64,000 bases of DNA, taken from the NCBI GenBank assembly GCA_031002005.1, contig JARYHS010013630.1, positions 234,553,539 through 234,617,538 of the forward strand, written 5' to 3'. Positions within the stretch are counted from its first letter, which is position 1. Each line of letters opens with the position of its first letter. The notes below the pieces were generated by a model. The model searched no databases. It worked only from the letters and a program-made list of their open reading frames with translations, and was not told the DNA's origin. This DNA comes from Vandiemenella viatica. Lineage: Eukaryota; Arthropoda; Insecta; Orthoptera; Morabidae. A program made the position numbers and the translations under genes. Positions 47,666-59,194 of this stretch are shown in pieces.

Positions 47666-47904
47666 CGATTAAATTACTGACTAGGATAATATGCTGATGA
47701 AACGAAAGCGAATATCTGTAAAGATTTAGCAAAACAGAAGTGCATTGAAACAATTCTGACCTCAAGATTAACATAGGAATATTCTATAAAAAATAAACGA
47801 GGATACGTTTATGGTGTTTGAGGGCTTAAAAATAGCCGTTCACAATGTTTGAAGGGGTAAGACTGTAGGAATTAATCCAGAAAATAAATAAAACTGCCAC
47901 AAAA

Positions 47905-48095
47905 TGTTGCCTTGGTGGTGAGCGGTAACACCAGGGCTGGGAATTCTGAAGGACATGGGTCAAAATCACAGTCCAGTTTTAAGATTTCGGTTTTCAGTAG
48001 TTTCTGAAATCATTACAAGCAAATGACTAGGTGGTTCCTTCAAAGGTCGTGGTCAAATTCATTCCCCCCACCCTAAGACCTCGTACTGATTTAAA
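47905..48095 (+). mobile_element. tRNA-derived SINE, degraded
   Basis: Head TTGGTGGTGAGCGGTAACAC, then a lost B box, then TTCGGTTTTCAGTAGTTTCT, ACAAGCAAATGACTAGGTGG and AAGACCTCGTACTG. The second copy of the family in the same orientation within 500 bp. Confidence 0.72.
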
Positions 48096-48513
48096 AACCT
48101 CTGCATGGGGCAATTTTATATTGGTAATTTTAAACTTTATATTTTCTTATTTTAATGTAATAATTTACTGGTAAGTTGATAATTTTAATGTGGGAACGTT
48201 TAATATTAAGGAGATGGCAGAGGGGATATGTTTAGGCAGACATCTAGCTTGTTTGGCGGGTCAGGTGGCTCAGATAGTTGGCGCCTTGGTGTCTGTGACG
48301 TCAACCAACTGTGCACAACCAAAACATGACCGGTATCAGGTAGACATAAAGTTCATTACAGAACAAAGGTGGCATCTTTCGGTTGGTAACGGTTGGAGTG
48401 ACCGGGTCTGTTTTTGTGTGCGTTGCCTACGGAAACACGTGGTGGCCAGCAAGACACTGCAGAATAATGTCGTCAGTGAGATGAACAATTTTATGTCCAA
48501 CTCTCTCTCTCTC

Positions 48514-48920
48514 CAGGGTCGTAGCTACTATGGGGCTAGGTGGTGCAGTGCACCGGGGCCCCTACGCTCAGGGGGCCCCCAAGCATACCTCTGTGGGGCC
48601 CCAAAGCGCACCCCTGGGGCCCTCCAAGCGTAGTTCAGAGGGCCACGAGCCTTCATGGCAAACTGGCGACCTTTTTTTTTAGCTCTACAGCCGTCTAAGG
48701 GGGCCCATGAGACATAGGAAGCACCTTACTAAGGGCCTTCTCACAGTTGAGGGGGGCCCCCAACCACTGCTCAGGGGACCCTAAGCACAACTCAGGGGCC
48801 CCATCCTCAGCACAGGGGGCCCTTACCAGCAACACAAAGCAAGAAAGGTCGCCTATCTGGCCTGAGGGCCCAAAATAATTTTTTTGCACCGGGGCCCTTG
48901 TTGAACTAGCTACCCCACTG
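48514..48920. mobile_element. hAT-like MITE, GGGCCC-rich, 407 bp
   Basis: Ends CAGGGTCGTAGCTACTATGG and, read inward from the right, CAGTGGGGTAGCTAG, flanked on both sides by TCTCTCTC (48506-48513 and 48921-48928), an 8-bp duplication as made by hAT transposases. The flank is simple sequence, so the duplication is not conclusive. Just inside both ends is GCACCGGGGCCC or its complement. The body has more than ten GGGGCCC/GGGCCCC motifs. No transposase. Confidence 0.65.
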
Positions 48921-48929
48921 TCTCTCTCT

Positions 48930-49255
48930 CATTCGCTAGCGTGTAAGACTTTGTAAGTTGAGTAGTGCAGTATTTTCAGTGACGTTTAATTTTATAATAA
49001 ATGTAAATTATTTGGAATTGACTGCTTTATAGTGTAACCTGCTACTGATTTTCTTTATACGGTCTATCTCCACAAGAAACGAATATTGTCTTTGATAACG
49101 AGTTCGATTAATTACTTTTAAATAATTTCGACAGAAATCAGATTAAGAGAATTAACAGTAAAAGCAGGAGTGAAGAATATTACGTGATCTACAGTTATAC
49201 CGTTGAAGCGGAAAATTTGGTGGAAGAATTATTAGAAATGAATTACTTCGAAACT
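48930..49255. other. AT-rich stretch, nothing recognised
   Basis: No coding or repeat signature seen between the MITE and the RTE relic. Confidence 0.4.
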
Positions 49256-49790
49256 AAATTCAAACTCATGGCAGAAGCAAGAATGCTGTAAAAAGAAGAA
49301 CGGAGAACGAATAGAGCTTACCTGAAAAAGAGAATATTTCAGATTTGAAACTGTACTCGAAAGAAGTTGCTAAAACAGCCTATGTCTGGAGCAGAGTGCT
49401 TTATGGTAGTGATAGCTGGGTTTTTAGAATATCAGAAAATAGAAAATTGAATTACGTTTTATAAAAAGGATGCTCAGAATTAATTTCACGAAATCGGTAC
49501 GAATTATCGTGTTTTGAAAATCGTAGGCAAGGAGGAAAGTATATGGGTAAGACTCAAAGAAAGAAGAGACCGAATGGCTGGCCACATTTTGAGACATTGG
49601 TTGTCTTGTTAGTCGGAAGAAAAATCAAAGAAAGGAGTTATAGAGGAAGACCATGATTAGAATATGTAAATCGGATACTTGGATGGAGTAGGTTGAAAAT
49701 AATATATATCAGCTCAAGACAGGAAGAGATGATGGGTTTATCAACTCAGATTGGTAACTGGGACCAGAAAAAAATATAAAATACGTAGCG
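49255..49790 (+). pseudogene. RTE-type retrotransposon C-terminal relic
   Basis: Plus strand pieces: VAKTAYVWSRVLYGSDSWVF near 49365, then in other frames ERRDRMAGHILRH near 49560 and KKGVIEED near 49640. They match the order of the last part of RTE ORF2 (YVWSVLLYGSETW, GHILRH, RGRP). Several frameshifts and stops. Confidence 0.78.
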
Positions 49791-52700
49791 AGAGTGCAAT
49801 TGTCCACAACTATATACTGGGTAAGTAGAAGAGAACTAACATACGTGATATTATTATTTATTTATACACTTATTTAACCTACGAGACCAATGACTGGAAT
49901 GGAAGGTTACTGTAAAATCTGGAGCCATCAGTCTAGAACTGCAAAAAAGAGAACTTGACGCTATTTTATAGTAGTGTTGAGTGTTGCTGTTACAATTTTT
50001 GATATATTTAATCCACGTCATTCGCGTACTAGCTGACGAAGCTGCTAATGTAGTAATATTTGTTGGAAACATTTAGCTCCCTTCTAATGGAAACTAATTA
50101 TATATCTCGTGGTATTGCTCTATCCAAGTATATTGCTTACTGGAATGTATCTGGTGACCGGACGAAATAATATATTTACTGATTAAGTAAACGTGTTTTT
50201 TTAATAATATTTAATAAGTTTGTAAACGCAGTAAGTCTTAACCAAGTAATACATAACGTAAACCACTGTTTAACGACCACTTGTGCTCTAATAGGCTGCT
50301 GCATTTCCCTTCCGTAACATCAAACTGACTAATGGTACGGAACTTTATTTAAGTACTAATTTTTCCAAGTAACTGCTCGACTATGACGTCAACTAATGAA
50401 GTTCTACGTGGTGTAAGACCCAACTGGAGTGCTAATTATGATAAATGTTTTTTTATCAGTGCAATAGATATTCTATTAAAGTTTGTCTGTCGTAAAGCAA
50501 TTACATAAATAAGACAATCACTAAAGAATATAGGTTCCCAAACTTGATGGGTGACGTGTCGGGGGAAGGGGAGTGTGAGATATCTTCGCTGCACGTGAGG
50601 ACGACACGCTAGCTCTATAGTCTACACAGTTGGCAGTACTCCTTTACCGCCACTCAGAGTTGAATTTGTCTTTATTCTAACATCACATATTTAGTGAGTT
50701 TCCGCTGAGAAGCAGGCATTTATCTTTTTTGTAATAAAATATTGATTTTTGGTGGAGGGGGGAAATCTTTTTTCTGATGGAAGGGAGGTGTAGTAAGAAC
50801 TCACTATAGAATCAGGAGACTTCAAGATGCACTTTCCTGACACAGCTATCAAATGGAGCCAAGACTTCTCCTTTCTTCGAGAACTAGGCTGTTCTGGTCT
50901 ATTATTAGTCGTGCCGATGGGTCTCTTTCCACCTGGTACAAATGGTCGAATTTTCTGGCGATCAGTTACCATGTATTAATCTTCCTACTTGATGAACATG
51001 TTTATTTAGATATCCTGAGACAAATTTAATTCCTGAAGAAAGCTCGTAATAAGTATGGTACTTGTGTTAAGCATCTGAATCATTATTACATGCAATTTTA
51101 GAAAAATTGTGATAGTAAAAAATACATTTTAAATAATTCATATTTTCTACAATATTTTCTTTTTATATAAATCGAGACTTACCAGAGTATTTGACAGGAA
51201 TTTTAAACAGTGAGTCTGTACGTACATGAAAGTGAACACCGATTCAGTCTGTCTTTCAGTTTGACGGCAATTTAGATCTCAGAAGTAAATTATTTTAAAT
51301 GTTATGAATTATTGTAAATGCGTCTAAGATTATTTTTATACGGATGAAACTCAAAGAACAGTTAAATATCTGCATAAAATATAAAAAAAAAGAACAGATA
51401 TAGAGCGTAATAGCATAAGCGAATGATGTTCGATCCAATGTGAGATCAGGCATTGGTATAGCAGATAATGCATGATAGTACGAACTGATATAACGTCAAT
51501 AATAAAGCCGAAACTTGTAACTATGTATACTTTTCGCTTTTAAACAGCTAGTTGGAAGTATACATTGTATATCACCTCATTTAATTTTTTACACCAAACA
51601 TCCATTACTGATTTAATCTTCTTTCGGTCACGAAATGCAACACAAACATTATTTTACAACATAGGACCACTTATGAAAAAAAAAAAAAATCTTTTTTTAT
51701 ATTACAGAAAAAATGCATGTTTAAAAACAATTCATTCCATACAGAAGCTACAGATAATTCTAACTCTCTTTATATTGTGGTCAATTTTCTTTGTTAATAT
51801 TACAATTTACCTACCTAATAGTTTTAACATTGTTTAAATATAAATTTCGCCGACTACCTGTATCAAAAATTATTACATAAACTTGTATTGCACAGTCATT
51901 GTAAGATTACCTCAGTATTTAAACAGGTTTATGAACAATTTTTGTAAATATACTGCTAACATACTACCTTGGTCCAATTAAATACTTAAACACCGACAGG
52001 GTTTATAAGAAATTTCAGCAGAAGGAAAAGCTTCAACATAACGGATGGAATATATACAGGATTTTTGTTTCCAAATCAAATGGTCTTGCTATAAATTTTA
52101 ATTTTTTCTAGAAGAATTTTAATTTGTTAGTTATGATGTAATTTGTTGCTTTTGTATTCCCGAGAGCTCCGTGAAAAGTACTATTCTGTTTTCTCGTCAG
52201 GTACCAGAATATCACTGACTCTATCTACTGTTTCCTTGTAAATTAAATTGGTGTTGTATTTACATATTAAGTAATCATTTATTAGCTCTGTGCAGCGTAC
52301 CAATCTCCTAGGGAGTTTTGTAAATACTGTCTTATAGATTTACGCTAATGGCTTTATTTAATGAAGTGCTTATATCATTAGCAAAAAGCACCGTTCTTTC
52401 TCTGCCATCTAAGATAAAAGAAACATCAATTATGTACTGTACATTAAGAAAGATGAAAATTCAAGAGCTAATGCCCCAAGGACACAACATTATGATGCTA
52501 CTTGCATTCACATGTCCTAAGTGAATACTTAGTATTATTCTAAATACATTTAATCCACGAAGCTTATTCTTTTCGTCACCAATAGACCTGAATGACCTTA
52601 TTACAGCTCGTGTTATTTTTTCAATTTCCAATGGGAGCTTAACCATTTTGTGTATTATAATGTTTTAACAAAGCTGTACATCTTAAAGTCTTGGTTGACA

Positions 52701-54010
52701 GTAAGAAAAGATATTATCTTTTATATTTATAGGATTTTGTGCACATTTAGTTTTCCCGATCAGAATTTTCTGCATCCATCTAATCGAGTGCAATAATGGA
52801 ACTTTTAAAATGAATTAGGGTTGTATATTTATGTTGTAAGGAAATAGTTTGAAAAATATGTAAAATATAACTAAATTCTATTTTTTACCAACTGTAGGGA
52901 ATATTTCAAAAATAGTTTCACCCAAATGTTTTATATTTCATTTCATGCCACGGTTACAGGAAATTTAAGCAGGGTGGTTTGAGTTTATTTGTTATAAATA
53001 CACAACTGCTGAAATGAAAAGTATTTCAGTTAACATTTAAAAAAATCTACGGTATGGTTCTGTATTGGAAGGTCCTTCCTGTTTGCAACTGTGCCCATTG
53101 GTAGACTGATTTTTCTTTTATTTATATTTTTTATCATAAATTCTGTGTCTCGTGGATATTTAACACGGCACATTACCTTAAATTGGTCAAATTTTCTTTT
53201 TATTAAATTATCGCTTCTATGGCTGAAATACAGGGTTCAAGGGTTAAAGAAATGTGTATTAAATAAAGCTGGAATTCCTCCCTTAGTATATTTTACCACA
53301 TTAAAAAAGAGAGAAAAACGTTTGTAATTTTATTGGCGTTGTAGAATATACACGTTATAGATCATTTTTTGTAATATTTTTCTAATCAATTCTACATCTT
53401 ATTTACGTTATATGTAATTTTCAGTTGAGATAGAAAGGTGCAAACTTCCATGAAAAAAAAGCCCCGATTTTAGTGAATAATTTAGTTTGAGGGAATGCAA
53501 AATTTAAAAACTGCTAGTTTATTAAATTGTGACATGGTTTATTAACGCAAATAAATATATAATTACATTGGTGTCGAAATACAATTTACACGTTTTCCAT
53601 TTAAATCAGACAACATCACTTTTTATGAATTTCAAATGAAACTATACAAATATATTTTAGATTTTTGAAGTAATGGGTAAATTGTTGCGAACTTTGGAAG
53701 GAATCTGTGTTTTCAAGATTTCTTATTCAGTGTCACTGGTAGGTATATAAAACTTCATAATGCTGCGGTAACGGAATATGTTCTTGTATAACACGTATTC
53801 AATGGTTTACTTGGTTGAATTGTAGTTTTACTTTTGACTTATTTGTCATATGCCGGTACACGTTAATATATCTTAATTAATACTTCCTTACATTAATCCG
53901 AAGAACGTTTAGAAGTTACTATCTTCTTTCGATTGGTGGTTTGTGGAAATTGTGGGATTTGGAAAAAATTTAAAGCTAACCCATCCAACAAAAATTTGAT
54001 TCATAAGACA
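49791..54010. other. AT-rich stretch, nothing recognised
   Basis: More than 4 kb with only short frames and A/T runs (51675-51690). I saw no transposon ends, tRNA-like motif or coding similarity. A stretch at 51565-51837 with a 90-codon frame is compositionally AT-driven. Confidence 0.5.
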
Positions 54011-54380
54011 GGCAGCTCTGTTGTGTCGCAGGTGAAGTAAGCCGCTCCTGCGTTATAGAGACGGCTGCGCAGGTACCGAAACAATTGGCGACGGCGACGA
54101 AGGAGGGACACGCGAAGACAATTTCCTCGGCAGAGGAGGCGGGCGGGGAGGCAGGCGGGCGCCGATAGTGGCGTCCGGCGGCGGGACAGGACGCACCACC
54201 ATCAATCCTTGTCAGCGAGCCTGTTCGCACAAGTGTTACCCGGCTCAAACTCGCAGGAAATTTAACCTGTCTGTCGGACACTTTAGTTCGGGTCACATGC
54301 AAATGACGGCGGCTCCTTCTGCGCTGCCGCTTCTGTTCCTCAACAGATATTGCCTAAGAAACGGCGATTCGTGATATGGT
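54010..54380. other. GC-rich island, candidate conserved non-coding element
   Basis: About 360 bp including GAGGAGGCGGGCGGGGAGGC near 54135 and the octamer ATGCAAAT at about 54297-54304. A 108-codon minus frame across it looks compositional. No transposon ends. Confidence 0.3.
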
Positions 54381-55771
54381 TTGTTTTCCACCTTTACCGG
54401 CCCTCGTACATTATTTACTATCTCCAATGGCCATAAGAGTTGACGCATAGCAAACAAAATACAGGTTTTCCAAAACGCCTCTAATTAGTGAGTCAGATTA
54501 ATTGAATCGTCATCCTGACTCATTCCAGAACAAATTACGTAACAATGTCAGAAAATGACACTAACTTTTAATTTTAGTTCCAAGCATAAAAGCTGAAAAT
54601 CGCACGAAGATATCTGACATACGCAATACTTTAAATTGTTTAAGAACGACAAGGAAATTTGTTCTTTATTATATGTTACGACATAATGTCGTATAAGTGA
54701 TTCCACGGAGAACTATCAGTTCTACCACAGGATAATCACAAACCATATTCATTTCCGTTCCTAGACAAATAATTCTTGGGTAAGCGATGTTAGAGCGGTT
54801 TTTTTAAAAAAAAAAAAATATTGAGTTTGCCTTTATAATGTACATTGGAAATGGCTTTTGAACGATATAAATTCAATATAAAAAAGTACCCACTTTCATA
54901 GGTGAATGATATGCAGTGTGACAAGAAAATTAATAAATTATTCTTTTGAATTCTTTTTTACATTACGCTTGAGGCCTTTTTTCCAAAAACTTCGATTCTG
55001 GCAGACCTAAAGAATCATAATGTTTCAAGACGACTAATTACTTAAGCATACACTGATCTGATGGTAATAAACTTTTCCTTATTTAAAAAAAAAAAATCTT
55101 TCCTCTATATATTTTTGTCATTAGGCAATGACAATGCTGTTGTAATACTATCAGTGGTAATTTACCGTCTATCTACTGAAGATATTAAATCCTCATTGGC
55201 ATTGAATGTTTATTATCCATATAAGGGGAGGTGAACTTTCTGTGTGGTTTGTATAAATTATTATTTGCTGAGCTGTTATTGAGCAATTTATTGGTGGCCT
55301 ATTGTCGCCCGGTGCAGTTTTATCCCAGGTTATATCCTGCCAGGATCTTATGTTTTCAGATAATTTTATGGTTTAAGCCTTTTAAATAATTGCTTTGACA
55401 GTCAATTTCAGTTTTTGTGAGTAATTTATCTTCTCAAGTTACCAATAATTAACATACACTTGTTTATATACCGTTTTCGTAGTCTTTTCTTGTTCCATAA
55501 AATTGTAGTTCAAAGGAATATTGCGTATAATGGTGGCTTGAACCTTCCGAGCATTAATAATTTAAAGATTTTTTAAAACCTGTTTTAAGGAAGCTATCTC
55601 ACTAAGTTAAATATCTACAGGATACTATTTCCCTTACATTAAAATTTTATACAATCTTGTACAGTGCGAGAACGCCACTGAGAAAACTCAGGAAATTAAT
55701 AGCAACGTGATTCTCCAAATCTACCTCTATGCTAGTATTTATTTTCGGCCCCAATTGAACTATATAAAGTA
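54381..55771. other. AT-rich stretch, nothing recognised
   Basis: Two short A runs (near 54808 and 55085); no coding or element signature. Confidence 0.5.
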
Positions 55772-56344
55772 CTAGCCTCGTACCCGCGACTTCGTACTCG
55801 TGGACTAAGAAGTTTTTTGCCTGGATTAAATATAGTAAGTTGTTGGTAACGAAGGATTAGTCCCAAACAATATCGAGTCGGCATAATATGACAGGAAAGC
55901 TATCACTATATCATTCTACCGTCGAACCTGCCTCTTGAAGAGAATTAATTTCCAACATATTTCTGTCACTATTCAATAAGATCTCAAAATTTCGTGACTA
56001 CAACTGTTAATCATACTGGAAAAAATATCCTGTGCCCTTCATACACATTTCCTTATAAAATTACATCACAACGATATAGAGATTTAGTCGTCAAAACGTA
56101 ACAAAAAGACAGAGACTTACTTCCGTGTTTATAATAATATTACCGTGGTTCACACTCACACACTGACTGAGAACAACACCTGAGGGATCATTATAACGTA
56201 AAAAAGTGTACACCTACAACATTGCAATACTACCTACGATTTACCTCGCATTGCGCCCCTAACTTTCTAATATCTACAGTTTAACATTCAATCCGAATAA
56301 CCTACGACCCAGGCCTGACTCTTACAGTGAATTTTTAAAAATCT

Positions 56345-56430
56345 TAGCCTCCACGGAGATTTCAACCGTAGACCACGACGTTCGTAAGCAAGCTCTTTAG
56401 CCACTGAGCTTTCAGCTCACTACACGGAAA
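56345..56430 (-). other. tRNA-like domain of Helitron unit A
   Basis: Minus strand: GAGCTGAAAGCTCAGTGGCT, AAAGAGCTTGCTTACGAACG, GGTTGAAATCTCC. It matches the A/B-box arrangement of 58315-58400, with the B box mutated (GGTTGAAAT for GGTTCAAAT). Confidence 0.55.
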
Positions 56431-56680
56431 CACGGTCTGAAGACGTGCATATCCAACGTCTCTGTCTATCGCCGTATTTCCAAGATAAGAGAATCAATTG
56501 CCAATATATTTCTGTCACCATTTGATAAGACCTCAAAATTTCGTGACTACAACTATTAATCATACTGGAAAAAATATCCTGTGCCCTTCATACAGATTTC
56601 CTTATAAAATTCCATCACAACGATATAGCCATTTGGTCGTCATAACGTATCAAAAAGACAGAGACTTATATCCCTAATTA

Positions 56681-58094
56681 CACTCCTGGAAATTGAAATA
56701 AGAACACCGTGAATTCATTGTCCCAGGAATGGGAAACTTTATATACACATTCCTGGGGTCAGATACAACACATGATCACACAGACAGAACCATACGCACA
56801 TAGACACAGGCAACAGAGCATGCACAATGTCGGCACTAGTACCGTGTATATCCTCCTTTCGCAGCAATGCAGGCTGCAATTCTCCCATGGAGACGATCGT
56901 AGAGGTGCTGGATGTAGTCCTGTGGAACGGCATGCAAAGCCATTTCCACCTGGCGCCTCAGCTGGACAAGCTTTCGTGCTGGACGTGCAGACCGCGTGAG
57001 ATGACGTTTCATCCAGTCGCAAACATGCTCAATGGCGGACAGATCCGGAGATCTCGCTGGCCAGGGTAGTTGACTTACACCTTCTAGAGCACGTTGGGTG
57101 GCACGGGATACATGTGGACGTCCATTGTCCTGTTGGAACAGCACGTTCCCTTGCCGGTCTAGGAATGGTAGAACGATGGGTTCGATGACGGTTTGAATGT
57201 ACCGTGCACTGTTCAGTGTCCCCTCGACGATCACCAGAGGTGTACGGCCAGTGTAGGAGATCGCTCCCCATACCACGATGCCGTGTGTTGGCCCTGTGTG
57301 CCTCGGTCGTATGCAGTCCTGATTGTGGCGCTCACCTGCACGGCGCCAAACACGCATACGACCATCATTGGCACCAAGGCAGAAGCGACTCTCATCACTG
57401 AAGACGACACGTCTCCATTCGTCCCTCCATACACGCCCGTCGCGACACCACTGGAGGCGGGCTTCACGATGTTGGGGCGTGAGCGGAAGACAACCTAACG
57501 GTGCGCGGGACCGTAGCCCAGCTTCATGGAAACGGTTGCGAATGGTCCTCTCTGATACCCCAGGAGCAACAGTGTCCCTAATTTGCCGGGAAGTGGCGGT
57601 GCGGTCCCCTACGGCACTGCGTAGGATGCGACGGTCTTGGCGTGCGTCGCTGCTGTCCGGACCCAGGTCGACGGGCACGTGCACCTTCCGCCAGCCACTG
57701 GCGACAACATCGATGTACTGTGGAGACCTCACGCTCCACATGTTGAGCAATTCGGCGGTACGTCCACCCGGCCTCCCGCATGCCCATTATACGCCCTCGC
57801 TTAAAGTCCGTCAACTGCACATACGGTTCACGTACACGCTGTCGCGGCATGCTACCGGTATTAAAGACTGAGATGGAGCTCCGTATGCCACGGCAAACTG
57901 GCTGACACTGACTGCGGCGGTGCCCAACCCCTGCGCAGCTAGCGCCCTTCGACGGCCAACACTGCTGTTACTGGTGTGTCCGCTGTGCCGTGCGTTTGAT
58001 CATTGCTTGTACAGCCCTCTCGTAGTGTCCGGAGCAAGTATGGTGGGTCTTACACACCGGCGTCAATGTGTTCTTATTTCAATTTCCAGGAGTG
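56681..58094 (-). mobile_element. Tc1/mariner element, 1.4 kb, inserted in the Helitron array
   Basis: Perfect terminal inverted repeats of 27 bp (CACTCCTGGAAATTGAAATA and onward) at 56681-56707 and 58068-58094, each bordered by TA (56679-56680 and 58095-58096). It contains one transposase gene on the minus strand. Removing it reconnects Helitron unit B. Perfect TIRs and a mostly intact gene suggest a fairly recent insertion. Confidence 0.92.
56836..57850 (-). pseudogene. Tc1-like DDE transposase, one frameshift
   Basis: Starts at ATG 57850 (MPRQRVREPYVQLTDFKRGR) with a helix-turn-helix (GRIMGMREAGWTYRRIAQHV) and the linker RRPGSG. The frame shifts by one base at about 57640-57670, and the rest continues in the frame ending at 56836 (KGGYTRY). 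A second helix-turn-helix is visible (TSRQIRDTVAPGVSERTIRN). The catalytic triad is complete: D in VVFSDESRF, D in FQQDNGRPH, and E 34 residues later in SPDLSAIEHVCD, that is DD34E as in Tc1. Expected length about 340 residues, matching the family. The product would cut at the 27-bp TIRs, but the shift separates DNA binding from catalysis. Confidence 0.9.
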
Positions 58095-58314
58095 TATAAT
58101 AATATTACTGTGGTTCACACTTACACACTGACTGCGAACAAAACCTGAGGGATCATTATAACGTAAAAAAGTGTACACCTACAACATTGCAAGAATACCT
58201 ACGATTTGCCTCGCATTGCACCCCTAACTTTCTACTATCTACGGTTTAACATTTAATCCGAATAACCTACGGCCCAGGCCTGACTCTTAGGATGAAAAAC
58301 AATTTTTTAAAATC

Positions 58315-58400
58315 TTATACCCGATGGAGATTTGAACCGGAGACCACGACGTTTGTAAGATAGCGCTTTAGCCACTCAGCTGCCAGGCCACTATGGTGAA
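58315..58400 (-). other. tRNA-like domain of Helitron unit B
   Basis: Minus strand: CCTGGCAGCTGAGTGGCTAA (A box), AGCGCTATCTTACAAACGTC, GGTTCAAATCTCC (B box). Spacing between boxes is about 45 bp, suitable for RNA polymerase III type 2 promoters. No CCA-end pairing is convincing, so it is a promoter-like relic rather than a tRNA gene. Confidence 0.6.
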
Positions 58401-58889
58401 ACTCGGTACGGAGTCGTCCACATCCAATGTGTCTGTCTACCGCCGTATTTCGAAGTTATGAGACAAATGTGTTATTTATACAGAAAATTTTTCAACCAGA
58501 TGTTGACAGTATTTTTCTCCTTGTTTCAAAGGATAAGTGTGCAAAGTTTCATCCAGAACGGATAAAAACTGTGGATTTGTATGGAGAACAAACAAATGAA
58601 CAAACCAACAAACCAACAAACCAACAAACAACCAAACAACAAACAAACATGCAAACAAACATTCATCTTTATACATAAAGATAGCTGTGGTTCACACTTA
58701 CACACTGACTGCGAACAAAACCTGAGGGATCATTATAACGTAAAAAAGTATACACCTACAACATTGCAAGAACACCTACGATTTGCCTCGCATTGCACCC
58801 CTAACTTTCCAATATCTACGATTTAACATTCAATCCGAATAACTTACGGCCTAGGCCTGACTCTTACGATGAAAAACAATTTTTAAAAA

Positions 58890-58950
58890 TCTTATCCCCG
58901 ACGGAGATTTGAACCGGAGATCACGACTTTCGTAAGCCAGGCCACTAAAC
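58890..58950 (-). other. tRNA-like domain of Helitron unit C, deleted A box
   Basis: Minus strand GTAAGCCAGG-complement region and the B box GGTTCAAATCTCC remain, but about 40 bp with the A box are missing compared with unit B (CTTACGAAAGTCGTGATCTC is directly preceded by CCTGG). Confidence 0.5.
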
Positions 58951-59194
58951 TCGGTACGGAGTTGTCCACATCCAACGTGTCTGTCTACCACCGTATTTCG
59001 AAGTTATGAGACAAATGTGTTATTTATAGAGATAATTTTTCAATCAGATGTAGACAGTATTTTTCTCCTTGTTTCAAAGGATAAGTGTGCAAAGTTTCAT
59101 CGAGAACGGATAAAAACTGTGGATTTGTATGAATAACAAACAAACCAACCACCAACAAACAAACAAACAAACATACATTCATTTTTATATATAA

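Larger units (their letters stand above)
55772..59194 (-). mobile_element. Compound array of truncated Helitron units with tRNA-like domain
   Basis: Three minus-strand units. Unit C runs 59194-58681, unit B from 58682 to about 56488 (containing the Tc1/mariner), unit A from about 56486 to 55772. Unit B starts TCTTTATGTATAAAGATGAA after an A; unit A ends GGGTACGAGGCTAG followed by T. Unit C stops abruptly at CCACAGCTA where B begins, and unit A lacks its first roughly 250 bp. Each unit holds the same tRNA-like domain (about 59000-58890, 58400-58315, 56430-56345). No RepHel coding sequence. Confidence 0.75.

Noticed and set aside
48190..48633. A 147-codon plus-strand frame
   Set aside because: It runs into the GGGCCC-rich MITE, has no recognisable domain and no splice context; its last third is MITE sequence.
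57323..57871. A 182-codon plus-strand frame across the Tc1 transposase
   Set aside because: Antisense shadow of the transposase; no family features, whereas the minus strand has a clear DDE protein.
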